This document shows positions 17,438 through 25,475 of a stretch of 64,000 nucleotides of DNA, in pieces. The notes beneath the pieces were generated by a model, which did not search any database, had not been told where the DNA came from, and saw only the letters and a list, made by a program, of their open reading frames with translations. The stretch spans positions 806,001 to 870,000 of the forward strand of contig NZ_CP071448.1 of the NCBI RefSeq assembly GCF_017352115.1. The letters run 5' to 3'. The translations under genes and the position numbers were made by a program. Each line of letters starts with the position of its first letter. Positions within the stretch are counted from its first letter, which is position 1. The DNA comes from Flavobacterium endoglycinae. Lineage in GTDB: Bacteria > Bacteroidota > Bacteroidia > Flavobacteriales > Flavobacteriaceae.

Positions 17438-18310
17438 CTATTGAATAATTATCTTATGTTCAAGGCGGTACTGCGAAGCACTTTTACCTGTATATTGCTT
17501 GAAAGATTTACTAAAGTGGCTGAAATTATTAAATCCGCTTTCATAACAAACTTCGTTAATACTCATTGGTTTCTCGGCCAGAAGTTTTGAAGCGTGCACC
17601 AAACGGTATTCGTTTACAAACTCAGTAAAGGTTTTATTGGAAATCTTTTTAAAATAACGACAAAATGATGGCGTGGTCATGCTTACCAAATTTGAAACCT
17701 CATCGATGGCAATAGACTGCTGAAAATTATCTTTTACATAATTAAAGACTACATTCATACGGTCGTTATCCTGTGTTTGAAGTTCCATCGTAAAACCATC
17801 GGCATTGAGCATGGTGTATTCTTCAGAAGAATCTAATTCATCTAAAATACTTAAAAGTGTCAGCAGGCGCTCAAATGGCTGCTGGGTTTCCATCATTTCA
17901 ATCTTATCTCCTATTCTTTTTTTTGTATCTCCTCCAAAAGCAATTCCGCCTTTGGCCTGACTCAAAATATTTTGAATCTTTCTCATTTCAGGAACATCAA
18001 AAAAACCATTTCCTAAAAATTCAGGTTTAATGTGAATAACGGTTTCATTTATATTTCCCGTTTGTTCATTTGTAAAACCGCAGTGCGGTAAATTAGAGCC
18101 TATCAGAATCAAACTACCATTTGTATAATAGGAAACGTGGCTTCCTATTTGTCTTTTTCCTGCCCCGCCATTTATATACACCAACTCAATCTCTGGATGA
18201 TAATGCCATAAATGAGCTTTACTATTGGTCTTTTCGGCGTGTTTGGTGTAGGTAAAAGAACTTCCGTATGAGTTAGTTATCACTTCAAGAGCTGGGGCAA
18301 TTGTTTTCAT
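17438..18310 (-). CDS. AraC family regulator with N-terminal cupin
   Basis: Transcription factor of 290 residues: an AraC-type cupin (HYHPEIELVYINGGAGKRQIG, about residues 36-57) and a C-terminal pair of helix-turn-helix motifs (IAIDEVSNLVSMTTPSFCRYFKK and SINEVCYESGFNNFSHFSKSFK, about residues 195-270). Cupin-AraC proteins in this group commonly sense sugars. Its start faces a cluster of four small secreted-protein genes. A copy of the box found upstream of three of them lies just upstream of its own -7 element, so autoregulation plus control of the cluster is plausible. That link is inference. Confidence 0.93.
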   Translation of the reverse strand: MKTIAPALEVITNSYGSSFTYTKHAEKTNSKAHLWHYHPEIELVYINGGAGKRQIGSHVSYYTNGSLILIGSNLPHCGFTNEQTGNINETVIHIKPEFLGNGFFDVPEMRKIQNILSQAKGGIAFGGDTKKRIGDKIEMMETQQPFERLLTLLSILDELDSSEEYTMLNADGFTMELQTQDNDRMNVVFNYVKDNFQQSIAIDEVSNLVSMTTPSFCRYFKKISNKTFTEFVNEYRLVHASKLLAEKPMSINEVCYESGFNNFSHFSKSFKQYTGKSASQYRLEHKIIIQ

Positions 18311-18335
18311 GATAAATATCTTTAGATAATAATAG

Positions 18336-18343
18336 CAAATTTA
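18336..18343 (-). promoter_or_regulatory. -7 promoter element for the araC-family gene
   Basis: Reads TAAATTTG on the minus strand, exact TAnnTTTG, 25 nt upstream of the ATG at 18310. Confidence 0.6.
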
Positions 18344-18369
18344 ACAAAAACATCTAAAAAAACGCAATC

Positions 18370-18400
18370 TTTAACCTATAACGGTTTCGCAAATGAGAAT
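18370..18400. promoter_or_regulatory. orphan copy of the conserved upstream box, at the araC promoter
   Basis: Contains TAACCTATAACGGTTTCG followed by CAAATGAGAAT, identical except one base to the boxes at 18631, 19509 and 20299. It is 26 bp upstream of the araC -7 element, where an activator or autorepressor would sit. Unlike the other three, it is not followed by the second conserved box or a secreted-protein gene. Confidence 0.65.
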
Positions 18401-18630
18401 TTTTCATCAAAATTTAAAAATTACAGCTTAAAATTAACAATCAAAACAACCATTTTTTCTCTGACTGATATTTTTATCCCATTTTTTTTTAACATATCGC
18501 ATTTTATAAAATGAATTTATACCAATCTCACATTTTTGTAGGAAATATAGAAATTTTCAAAAAATATCGTTTTCGTAAAAACGTTGAAAAATTATACCGT
18601 AATTAACAAAAACACCTAAAATAATTCAAA

Positions 18631-18731
18631 TTTTAACCTATAACGGTTTCGTAAATGAGAATATAGCACATAAATAGGAAAATAGAGTTGTGTTTTAAAT
18701 TGAACTTCCGAAGTAATTTTACATCAGAGAA
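18631..18731 (+). promoter_or_regulatory. duplicated promoter unit, copy 1
   Basis: Two conserved blocks: the upstream box (TAACCTATAACGGTTTCG, then TAAATGAGAATATAGCA) at 18631-18668 and the promoter-proximal block AGTAATTTTACATCAGAGAA at 18712-18731. The box contains the inverted repeat AACC/GGTT. TAATTTTA in the second block is a near match to TAnnTTTG. Homology with copies 2 and 3 begins further upstream, near 18577. Confidence 0.7.
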
Positions 18732-18760
18732 ATGAACTAAGAATTTAAACATAAGTGAAT

Positions 18761-19114
18761 ATGAAAACGATTTTAAAATTAAGTTTAGTAGCAGCAGTAC
18801 TTTTAACAACTGTAAGTACATATGCAATTGATGGTGGTAATGCTTTTAATTTACACGTATTAAAGAATGACGGAAAAAAAATAACGTTTGCAATGAACCA
18901 AGTTCAAAAAGCAAATATTAGTATATATGACCAATACGGAAGCTTAATCTATTCTGAAATTGCTTCTGGTAAAGAAGGTATTTTAAGAACTTTCAGTTTA
19001 GAAGAATTTCCAGCTGGAACTTACTTTTTAGAAATTCAAGATAATTCTAAAAAATCAAGACACGAAATCACCATTACTGACGAGAGCACTGTTTTATCTG
19101 CAAAAGCTCTTTAA
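18761..19114 (+). CDS. small secreted protein, tandem family member 1
   Basis: Secreted protein of 117 residues, counted from the ATG at 18761 (an upstream GTG at 18755 is less likely). Signal peptide MKTILKLSLVAAVLLTTVSTYA, then IDGG and a beta-rich domain. The ending ISIYDQYGSLIYSE...RTFSLEEFPAGTYFLEIQD resembles the beta-sandwich of type IX secretion tail domains and of DUF3244-like proteins: a turn, then G-T-Y-x-L-E-I. Here it makes up nearly the whole mature protein. Three close paralogues follow downstream. Function unknown; an abundant surface or matrix protein under common control is possible. Confidence 0.85.
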   Translation: MKTILKLSLVAAVLLTTVSTYAIDGGNAFNLHVLKNDGKKITFAMNQVQKANISIYDQYGSLIYSEIASGKEGILRTFSLEEFPAGTYFLEIQDNSKKSRHEITITDESTVLSAKAL

Positions 19115-19170
19115 GAATGAAATAAGCAGATTTTCTGCTATACCATACAAGCGTTATCCTTGCGCTTAAA

Positions 19171-19275
19171 AAGTTATACTTCTCATAAGTATAAAATAAG
19201 GTTAGATAGTTAGTAAAGTTTAAAAACGTAAGTTTTAGAAACAGCTCTTTGTGGTTATTGAGCTGTTTTTTTTGC
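19171..19275 (+). terminator. conserved 3' region with two hairpins and terminator, copy 1
   Basis: Starts with the inverted repeat TTATACTTctcAtAAGTATAA, continues with GGTTAGATAGTTAGTAAAG and ends in AACAGCTC/GAGCTGTT plus a T-run (19240-19273). About 100 nt are nearly identical in copies 2 and 3, much longer than a terminator requires. Confidence 0.85.
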
Positions 19276-19295
19276 TCTATACTTTTCCTTTTTGA

Positions 19296-19390
19296 ACCTA
19301 AGACACCAAAGATTTTACACAAAGTTCGCAAAGTTTATATATAAAGCTTTTGCGAACTTTGTGTTTTTTTCATTGCGCACTTTGCGGTTA
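19296..19390. repeat. period-9 palindromic repeat (CAAAGTTCGCAAAG type)
   Basis: CACAAAGTTCGCAAAG at 19318-19333 and CTTTTGCGAACTTTGTG at 19347-19363 form a long hairpin, flanked by further degenerate 9-bp units (CCTAAGACA, CCAAAGATT; GCGCACTTTGCGG). Related to the larger element at 39513-39652. Confidence 0.8.
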
Positions 19391-19508
19391 AAAGCGGTTG
19401 AAAAAAACTGTGATATTCTATTTTTTATTAGCAAGTACAAAACCTACATATTGCCGAAACGTTGAAAAATAATAACCGAATTAACGAAAACGATAAATAT
19501 AATTCAAA

Positions 19509-19609
19509 TTTTAACCTATAACGGTTTCGTAAATGAGAATATAGCATAGAAATTGGAAAATAGAGTTGATAAAAAACAAGGATAACTAAAGTAATTTTAC
19601 ATCAGAGAA
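19509..19609 (+). promoter_or_regulatory. duplicated promoter unit, copy 2
   Basis: Upstream box at 19509-19546 and promoter-proximal block AGTAATTTTACATCAGAGAA at 19590-19609, with the same arrangement as copy 1. Homology to copies 1 and 3 starts near 19457 (ACGTTGAAAAA). Confidence 0.7.
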
Positions 19610-19642
19610 TTAGACACAACAACACAACAAAAACAAATAGTT

Positions 19643-20002
19643 ATGAAAAAGAGTTTAAAATTAAGTTTAGTAGCGGCAGTGCTCCTTTCAGGTTTAAGTA
19701 CGTATGCAATTGACGGAGGAAATAGTTTTAACCTTCATGTATTGAAAACAAATGGAAAAATGATCACGTTTGCCATGAACCAAGTTCAAAAAGCAAGCAT
19801 TAGCATTTATGACAAAGACAATAATTTAATTTATTCTGAAAATGCTTCTGGCAAAGAAGGTATTTTAAGAACTTTCAGTCTTGAAGAATTTCCAACCGGA
19901 ACTTACTTTTTAGAAATTCAAGACAATTTTAAAAAATCAAGACACGAAATCACAGTTACTGCTTCGGCAACAGTATTGTCGCCAAAAGCATTACAAAAAT
20001 AA
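19643..20002 (+). CDS. small secreted protein, tandem family member 2
   Basis: 119 residues with signal peptide MKKSLKLSLVAAVLLSGLSTYA. The mature part is nearly identical to member 1 through IDGG, FNLHVLK, ITFAMNQVQKA, GKEGILRTFSLEEFP and GTYFLEIQDN. The family is a single beta-rich domain ending in a short variable tail (ATVLSPKALQK). Together with its promoter unit and conserved 3' region it forms a duplicated transcription unit of about 0.8-0.9 kb. Confidence 0.87.
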   Translation: MKKSLKLSLVAAVLLSGLSTYAIDGGNSFNLHVLKTNGKMITFAMNQVQKASISIYDKDNNLIYSENASGKEGILRTFSLEEFPTGTYFLEIQDNFKKSRHEITVTASATVLSPKALQK

Positions 20003-20040
20003 TAACAGATTTTCTGTAAAAATATAGCGGAAACGCTAAA

Positions 20041-20148
20041 AACTTATACTTGTTCATACAGTATAAAATGAGGTTAGATAGTTAGTAAAGTTTAAAAACG
20101 TAAGTTTTAAAAACAGCTCTTTGTGGTTATTGAGCTGTTTTTTTTTGC
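20041..20148 (+). terminator. conserved 3' region with terminator, copy 2
   Basis: Same 3' region as copy 1 including GGTTAGATAGTTAGTAAAG and the terminator AACAGCTC/GAGCTGTT at 20112-20139 with T-run. The first hairpin is changed (TTATACTTgttCATACAGTATAA) but still self-complementary. Confidence 0.83.
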
Positions 20149-20298
20149 TCTTTACTTTTTGGTAAAACCAAGTTTACAAAGCCCTAATTTTTACTCGCAA
20201 TGTATTACCCAAAAGTTAGTTCAACGTAAAATTATTATTTTGCAAAAACGTTGAAAAAAAATAGCCGAATTAACAAAAACGATAAAAATAATTTAAAT

Positions 20299-20398
20299 TT
20301 TAACCTATAACGGTTTCGTAAATGAGAATACAGCATCGAAATTGGAAAATAGAGCAACTAAAAAACATGCCTTCTTGTAGTAATTTTACATCAGAGAA
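20299..20398 (+). promoter_or_regulatory. duplicated promoter unit, copy 3
   Basis: Upstream box at 20299-20335 (TAACCTATAACGGTTTCG conserved) and block AGTAATTTTACATCAGAGAA at 20379-20398. Spacing between the blocks matches the other copies to within a few bases. Confidence 0.7.
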
Positions 20399-20427
20399 TT
20401 AAACTAATAATTTAAAAACTAAGAACT

Positions 20428-20832
20428 ATGAAAAAGATTTTAAAATTGAGTTTAGTATGTGCAGTACTTTTTACAGGAAGTACGTATGCAATTGATGGAA
20501 ATGGAGATTTTAATCTTCACGTTATAAAAGCTAACGGAAAGCTAATCACTTTTGCAATCAACAGAGTGCAAAAAGCAAATGTGGCGATTTATGATAAAGA
20601 CGGTTCTCTAATTTATTCTGAAACTGCTTCAGGTAAAGATGGAATTTTACGAACATTCAGCCTTGAAGAATTTCCAGAAGGAACTTACTTCTTAGAAGTT
20701 GAAGACAACGTAAAAAAAGTAAAACACGAAATTAAAATTACTGATACAAATACTGTTTTATCTTCAAAAGCAATATCATCAGTGTACAAAGCAGGAGTTT
20801 CTGCTAAAAATACAAGCGTAGCAGTACGCTAA
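20428..20832 (+). CDS. small secreted protein, tandem family member 3
   Basis: 134 residues, signal peptide MKKILKLSLVCAVLFTGSTYA, then IDGNGDFNLHVIKANGK. The core domain keeps RVQKANVAIYDKDGSLIYSE and GTYFLEVEDN but diverges more from members 1 and 2 and carries an extra C-terminal tail of about 15 residues (SVYKAGVSAKNTSVAVR). It shares the promoter unit and 3' region. The stop codon abuts the conserved 3' region directly. Confidence 0.87.
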   Translation: MKKILKLSLVCAVLFTGSTYAIDGNGDFNLHVIKANGKLITFAINRVQKANVAIYDKDGSLIYSETASGKDGILRTFSLEEFPEGTYFLEVEDNVKKVKHEIKITDTNTVLSSKAISSVYKAGVSAKNTSVAVR

Positions 20833-20940
20833 AAAAGTTATACTTCTCATAAGTATAAAACAAGGTTAGATAGTTAGTAAAGTTAAAAACGTGATTGTTT
20901 TAGAAACAGCTCTTTGTGGTTATTGAGCTGTTTTTTTTTA
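20832..20940 (+). terminator. conserved 3' region with terminator, copy 3
   Basis: Third copy, with hairpin TTATACTTctcAtAAGTATAA, GGTTAGATAGTTAGTAAAG and terminator AACAGCTC/GAGCTGTT at 20905-20932. It begins right at the stop codon of family member 3. Confidence 0.85.
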
Positions 20941-21213
20941 CATTTTACTGAAGCAAAAAATGCATTTTTATTTTTTTTGAAAAATTATTCTTAATAAATG
21001 TATTCCCTTGATTTCTACACCATTAAAAATTTCAAAAAAAATAATCCGTAAGCCCTTTATTTACGTACATAGCGTAAATAAAACGTCGAAAGAGTTTTAA
21101 TTCAGCATTTTAAGTATCAAAAAAGATATTATTTTTGCAAAAAATTAAATTTCTATTTGTAGTTTTATAACGTTCCACATTTAGTAATATTAATAATTAA
21201 TTTCAAAAAAAAC

Positions 21214-21600
21214 ATGACAAAATTTACCAAAGCAGGTTTGGTTGCGGCCTTTTTTTTAGCAACAGTATTTACTTATGCCATTGATGGAAATGGAGACTAC
21301 ATTTTAAACATTAAAACTGGAAAAGGAAAAGTAGTTAGCTTTACTTTAGACACAGTAGAAAATGCATCATTCTCTATCTTTGACGAAAATCACAATTTAC
21401 TTTATGCGGGCGAGTCTGCAGCAAACAAATTAGAAATCTCTAAAACAATTAGTCTAGAAGGTTTTCCTGCTGGAACTTACGTTTTGGAAGTAAAAGCAAA
21501 CGAAAAAGTTGCTAAACACGAAATTAAAGTTGCTGCCAAGAGGGTAAAAACAGTTAAGTTAGACGAATCTGTGAACTATAGTCCAGGATTTCGTCGTTAA
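21214..21600 (+). CDS. small secreted protein, tandem family member 4 (divergent)
   Basis: 128 residues, signal peptide MTKFTKAGLVAAFFLATVFTYA, then IDGNGDYILNIKTGKGKVVSF. The domain layout is that of the other members (ASFSIFDENHNLLYAGE, SLEGFPAGTYVLEVKAN), but sequence identity is lower and the C-terminal tail (RVKTVKLDESVNYSPGFRR) is basic. It lacks the conserved upstream box, proximal promoter block and shared 3' region, so it is an older paralogue outside the duplicated unit, under different control. A separate terminator follows. Confidence 0.85.
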   Translation: MTKFTKAGLVAAFFLATVFTYAIDGNGDYILNIKTGKGKVVSFTLDTVENASFSIFDENHNLLYAGESAANKLEISKTISLEGFPAGTYVLEVKANEKVAKHEIKVAAKRVKTVKLDESVNYSPGFRR

Positions 21601-21633
21601 ACCACCTTTTTTTGCCCCCACAAAAAACGATTA

Positions 21634-21666
21634 AAGCAGTTCTCCTACCAAGAACTGCTTTTTTTA
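21634..21666 (+). terminator. intrinsic terminator
   Basis: AAGCAGTTCT / AGAACTGCTT stem, 6-nt loop, T-run, after family member 4. The stem sequence recurs in the terminator at 22797. Confidence 0.9.
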
Positions 21667-21745
21667 TGTTCATGATTTTTATGATGGATTAAAATCCATA
21701 TTTACAATATGTTTTCCATTGGAACTTTTTATAGAACCACAATAT

Positions 21746-21768
21746 TGTCATTTCGACGAAAGGAGAAA
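21746..21768. repeat. REP-like fragment GTCATTTCGACGAAAGGAG
   Basis: A string resembling the short REP-like sequences scattered in Flavobacteriia (TGTCATTTCGACGAAGGAG type). A single copy without partner, between terminator and the XRE gene end. Confidence 0.45.
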
Positions 21769-21854
21769 ACTATGGGTAAATTTATTCTTTAACTTTCTTT
21801 AAAAATAAAAACCTTTCATTTCTGAAAAGTTTTTCTATGCTTGTAAAATACTCG

Positions 21855-22265
21855 TTATCTCTCTTTTAGTAATTTCTCCAAATATTCAATTTTATCTTTT
21901 TCTGATTGAAGCAAACGCTCGTAAAGCTTTTTATTTTCTTCTACAGATTCCATTAATTTATCTAATGGATTGAAAGTGCAAGAATTATAGTCTCCAAAAG
22001 TATTATTTCCTGATTCGTTAAAAGTATTGAAATAGTTAATCACGCCTTCTTCTGAAAAGTTTTTAATTGCTTCTGCTGTTACACCAAGTGCTTTTGCAAT
22101 TGCGATAAGTTTATCTTCATCTATCGTTTCGCTATTTTCTAAAATAGAAATCGCTTGTTGGTTTGTTCCCAAAGCCTGCGCCAAAGCTTCCTGCTTCATA
22201 TCTCGAAGTTCACGAATACGGCTTATTTTTCGCCCTATATGATTTGGTTTTGTTAGTGTGCTCAT
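21855..22265 (-). CDS. XRE-type HTH regulator with C-terminal coiled coil
   Basis: DNA-binding protein of 136 residues. An HTH_3 domain occupies about residues 10-68 (IGRKISRIRELRDMKQEALA, GTNQQAISILENSETIDEDK, ALGVTAEAIKNF). A glycine/asparagine-rich linker follows, then a heptad-patterned C-terminus (LDKLMESVEENKKLYERLLQ) likely to dimerise. It is divergent from a 105-residue gene at 22471. The same two-gene arrangement recurs at 53253-53894. It could act locally on that gene; a role for the neighbouring RADAR operon is not indicated, since that has its own promoter 5.7 kb away. Confidence 0.9.
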   Translation of the reverse strand: MSTLTKPNHIGRKISRIRELRDMKQEALAQALGTNQQAISILENSETIDEDKLIAIAKALGVTAEAIKNFSEEGVINYFNTFNESGNNTFGDYNSCTFNPLDKLMESVEENKKLYERLLQSEKDKIEYLEKLLKER

Positions 22266-22393
22266 AATTCAAAGATAATAATTAAGTATAACAACTCGCG
22301 AAATGTAAAAAACATATTTATTCCTGTACCAAACACAAAAATTTGATTTGCTACAGCAAAATCTATTTCTTTCTTCGCCGAGTCAAACAAAAG

Positions 22394-22444
22394 TACAATT
22401 TTTCTTATAATTATTCTATAAAAGTCAAATTGTAAACACATTAA
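22394..22444. promoter_or_regulatory. spaced inverted repeat between divergent XRE and small gene
   Basis: TACAATTT at 22394-22401 and AAATTGTA at 22437-22444 are exact complements 35 bp apart, in the intergenic region upstream of the ATG at 22471. They could be paired regulator half-sites; weaker evidence than the perfect palindrome at the paralogous locus (53524). Confidence 0.35.
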
Positions 22445-22470
22445 CTTATAAGCCAATAAAAACAAAAATT

Positions 22471-22788
22471 ATGGAAACTAACGAAACTAAAAACCTAAAT
22501 CGTCTAAAAGAATTAACTGCTTTGTATTTCACAACGCTAAAACCAGCCGAAGACAATTCACAAAAACAAATCGCCCAAATCAAAGTTTTAAATTATTTCG
22601 AACTCGGCTGTCTTATTACCGATCTATTAAAACTCTGTATTCTAGCGCTAGAACACGATATGCATAACGTCGAAAAGAAAAGATCTGATTCTATAAATGT
22701 GGGTTTGGTTCTGGAAACGGTTCTTTCTATTTTTCCTTTGGATGAAATGGAGTTCTTGGGGTTTGCTGGGGAGATTGTTAGAGAATAA
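22471..22788 (+). CDS. hypothetical ~100-residue protein, partner of XRE regulator
   Basis: Soluble, mostly helical protein of 105 residues, no signal peptide. The C-terminal half INVGLVLETVLSIFPLDEME aligns with IDAMLLLEIAVQLLPNDEME of the protein at 53595-53894; both also sit divergently next to a small XRE-type regulator. Family and function unknown. The conserved pair suggests a regulator plus effector or antirepressor, possibly of toxin-antitoxin or mobile-element origin, but there is no direct evidence. It ends at a terminator shared with rdrB. Confidence 0.75.
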   Translation: METNETKNLNRLKELTALYFTTLKPAEDNSQKQIAQIKVLNYFELGCLITDLLKLCILALEHDMHNVEKKRSDSINVGLVLETVLSIFPLDEMEFLGFAGEIVRE

Positions 22789-22796
22789 TAGTTAAA

Positions 22797-22826
22797 AAAG
22801 CAGTTCTTCGTGAACTGCTTTTTAAT
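22797..22826. terminator. bidirectional intrinsic terminator between small gene and rdrB
   Basis: AAAAGCAGTTC / GAACTGCTTTT with a 4-nt loop, flanked by A and T runs; stops both the plus-strand gene ending at 22788 and rdrB ending at 22833. Confidence 0.9.
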
Positions 22827-22832
22827 TGTAAT

Positions 22833-25475
22833 TTAAGATTCTTTAAAACTCTGCTCTATTCCCATTTGTCTAACTTTATCCAACCAGTCAGAAATCATTT
22901 TGGAATTATATTTCGGTTTTCCAAATTCGTCTTTTTCTTTTTCTAAAGCAATAGCCATTAATGCATATTCATTTTCCAATGAAGTAGAAAAAATACCTTG
23001 ATCATCTGTATTTATTGAAACTGAAAGCTGTGGACAATCTTTTACTACACTATGGTCCATCTCTAAACCTAAATTAAAAAATTTAGTTATCGGGTGTTTA
23101 GCATATCTTTTAAATGTTCCAATTAAATAATTTGATGTTGGATTACATTCTATTCCAATATTCAAACTTGCGATAGCATGCATCATACTTTTTTGAACTG
23201 CCTCTACTAGTAAAATGTAATCATGACTAATTTCAAGCTGTTTAATCATTTTACCTTGTTTTTTAATATCTGAATTAAAATGATATTGTTGATACAAAAA
23301 TTTCACATCAACATTACTTCTAACGTTTTTAACTATTGACGGAATTTCATTTATTCGGCATCTTTCCCAATAAGTCAAATTTATTTTATTATAAACTTCT
23401 TCCTCTAAATTATCAAGATAAAGATAAGGATCATCTCCTCTTAATTTCCATGAATCAAAGTATATTGTTTGATGAAAATATTTTTTCTTAAAACTACTAT
23501 CATTATCAAAATTCTGCTGATACAATTCATAAAATAAAACTTCATAGAGTCTTTCTAATCTATTAACCTCATTTCTACAAATTGAAATTCCATACTTTCT
23601 AATCTTTGCCAACAACCAAACTGTATTATCTAATACGGTTTGTTTTGGTAACATTAACTTATACTTTTTAAATTCATAATATTCCTTAACATCAACTCCA
23701 AGCGCCAAAGCATGACCAATTCTATCTCCTTGGTTTAAATTTAAAAATAGTACACATTCATCAATTGCTCGCAAACCATCTACCACATCATAAAAATCTT
23801 CACCTGCATGATATGTCGCAGACATTTTATGCTCACTTATTTTTTCTTTTAAATGATTTAAAGTTCCTTTTAAGTTGTGGTTTTTCAAATACCTAAAGCC
23901 CTGGGCAAAAACTTCAGGTGAAGCAGCAAACTCGCTTGATGCAGCATCAATTCCACGAATTAATTCAGAATATTGTTGATTACTTTCACGTAAGTTACGT
24001 ATTGCAATAGATTGCTTTTTTATTTCCTTACGCAGCTTGAAGTGTCTGCAGGTAACATAACTTGAGATAGTAGAGTTTTTAAACTTGTCTTCTTTTTTTA
24101 TATAATGTATAGTATAAAAATGCTGTTGTGTTGAAACAATATTTAAATTATTGAAATCAGGACTAAACTCTTTTTCTGATTCAATAGCATTCTTAGTTAA
24201 GACAGTATTATATGATTTTATACTCTTAGTTAAGTCAATATAACTCTCTTTAGGTGCTATTCGTACCTCAAAGGATTTTATTTTACTATGAATTAATGTA
24301 TCATGTACTGCTAAATTTACAAATGCCGTGTGATATATGGATTTATCCGATAAAAAAAATTCTTTCCTGTCTTGATACTTTGAAAAATTTCCAAATCCAA
24401 CTTTGTCATTTATCTGAATTAATTCGGCTCTAAATTGTGCTTTAATTAATAAATAACTATGAAACAAATAATGGAATTTTTTAAAATCACTTTCTTTATT
24501 GAAAATCTTTTTAAAACAATCGTAAAGAAATTTACGTTCCCCATAAAAAATGTATGAATTCTCTAAATTTTGTTTGTGAATATTTTTAGGAATAGCATAA
24601 TCAATAACTTCAATACTCTTAAAATGTTTAAACCGATGTCCACAATCTTTTTTATTAAGACTGATTTCCCTATTAAGCTCATTTAATTTTATAACTAAAT
24701 CATGAGAATCTGTTGGATTAGAATCTTTCGATAAATCAATTTTAAATTCTTTATTTTTATCATCCTCAACATATTGATCAATATTATTTAAAAAATTGAA
24801 AAGTTTTAACCTAATATAAGCAGCTTTATAAACTAAGATTTTTAATGATTTTCTTGATGTTTCAGATGAATTTGAAATTTTTGTAAAAAGTGATATTTCT
24901 GCTTCTAGATTTGTAAATTCATTTTCGAATTTATTTACGTTATTCATTATATTAATCCAGCTTAAATCGAAAACAGGACCAGATCCTTTTAAATGAAAAT
25001 GATTTTCCGCAATTCCTTTTTTTAATAATATCCTTAATTGCTTATTATTTGAAAATGAAGTCGGTCTCCACGAAAAAAAATCTCGTTCTCGTTGTGAAAT
25101 AGTATCTGAATATGCAAAATGGGAACATGTTAGTAAATCTTCACCTACATAATAAGACAAATCTCTCCATTTCAATAAATGTTCAAAAACTACAAAAGGC
25201 TCCAAGTTTTCTTCTACTAATATTTTAGAATTAAAATGTGTAAGTATATTGAAAACTGATTTACTTTTAGTTTTATCATTTATCAAAAACCAGTCATTTT
25301 CAAGTTTAACAAAAACGTTACTAATTTCATCCAATGAATAATTAGAAAACGAATGAAACCCATTTTCTAAAAAATTTTGTTTACAAATGTATTGTTCTTC
25401 ATTTTTCAGCTTCAAAATTTTATCCGAACAATAATTTGTAAATAAAAGACGAATAGACTTACGAAGATTGTCCAT
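22833..25475 (-). CDS. rdrB: RADAR adenosine deaminase RdrB
   Basis: Effector of the RADAR anti-phage system. In characterised systems RdrB is a very large adenosine deaminase that assembles into a hollow complex, binds RdrA, and converts adenosine (free nucleotides and/or RNA, debated) to inosine. This 880-residue protein has the complete deaminase metal and catalytic set in order: HFH (His159, His161), HAGED (His556, Glu559), GDRIGHA (His588), IECNPTSN (775-782) and NTDDQGIF (Asp824, Asp825). Normal adenosine deaminases are about 350 residues; the insertions between the motifs match RdrB. It overlaps rdrA by 17 nt, so translation is coupled. The neighbourhood shows no csx27 or SLATT accessory gene. 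Confidence 0.88.
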   Translation of the reverse strand: MDNLRKSIRLLFTNYCSDKILKLKNEEQYICKQNFLENGFHSFSNYSLDEISNVFVKLENDWFLINDKTKSKSVFNILTHFNSKILVEENLEPFVVFEHLLKWRDLSYYVGEDLLTCSHFAYSDTISQRERDFFSWRPTSFSNNKQLRILLKKGIAENHFHLKGSGPVFDLSWINIMNNVNKFENEFTNLEAEISLFTKISNSSETSRKSLKILVYKAAYIRLKLFNFLNNIDQYVEDDKNKEFKIDLSKDSNPTDSHDLVIKLNELNREISLNKKDCGHRFKHFKSIEVIDYAIPKNIHKQNLENSYIFYGERKFLYDCFKKIFNKESDFKKFHYLFHSYLLIKAQFRAELIQINDKVGFGNFSKYQDRKEFFLSDKSIYHTAFVNLAVHDTLIHSKIKSFEVRIAPKESYIDLTKSIKSYNTVLTKNAIESEKEFSPDFNNLNIVSTQQHFYTIHYIKKEDKFKNSTISSYVTCRHFKLRKEIKKQSIAIRNLRESNQQYSELIRGIDAASSEFAASPEVFAQGFRYLKNHNLKGTLNHLKEKISEHKMSATYHAGEDFYDVVDGLRAIDECVLFLNLNQGDRIGHALALGVDVKEYYEFKKYKLMLPKQTVLDNTVWLLAKIRKYGISICRNEVNRLERLYEVLFYELYQQNFDNDSSFKKKYFHQTIYFDSWKLRGDDPYLYLDNLEEEVYNKINLTYWERCRINEIPSIVKNVRSNVDVKFLYQQYHFNSDIKKQGKMIKQLEISHDYILLVEAVQKSMMHAIASLNIGIECNPTSNYLIGTFKRYAKHPITKFFNLGLEMDHSVVKDCPQLSVSINTDDQGIFSTSLENEYALMAIALEKEKDEFGKPKYNSKMISDWLDKVRQMGIEQSFKES

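Noticed and set aside
18370..18400. Remnant of a fourth secreted-protein unit upstream of the cluster
   Set aside because: Neither the proximal promoter block nor any part of the coding or 3' region is found after it, so a regulatory copy at araC is more likely.
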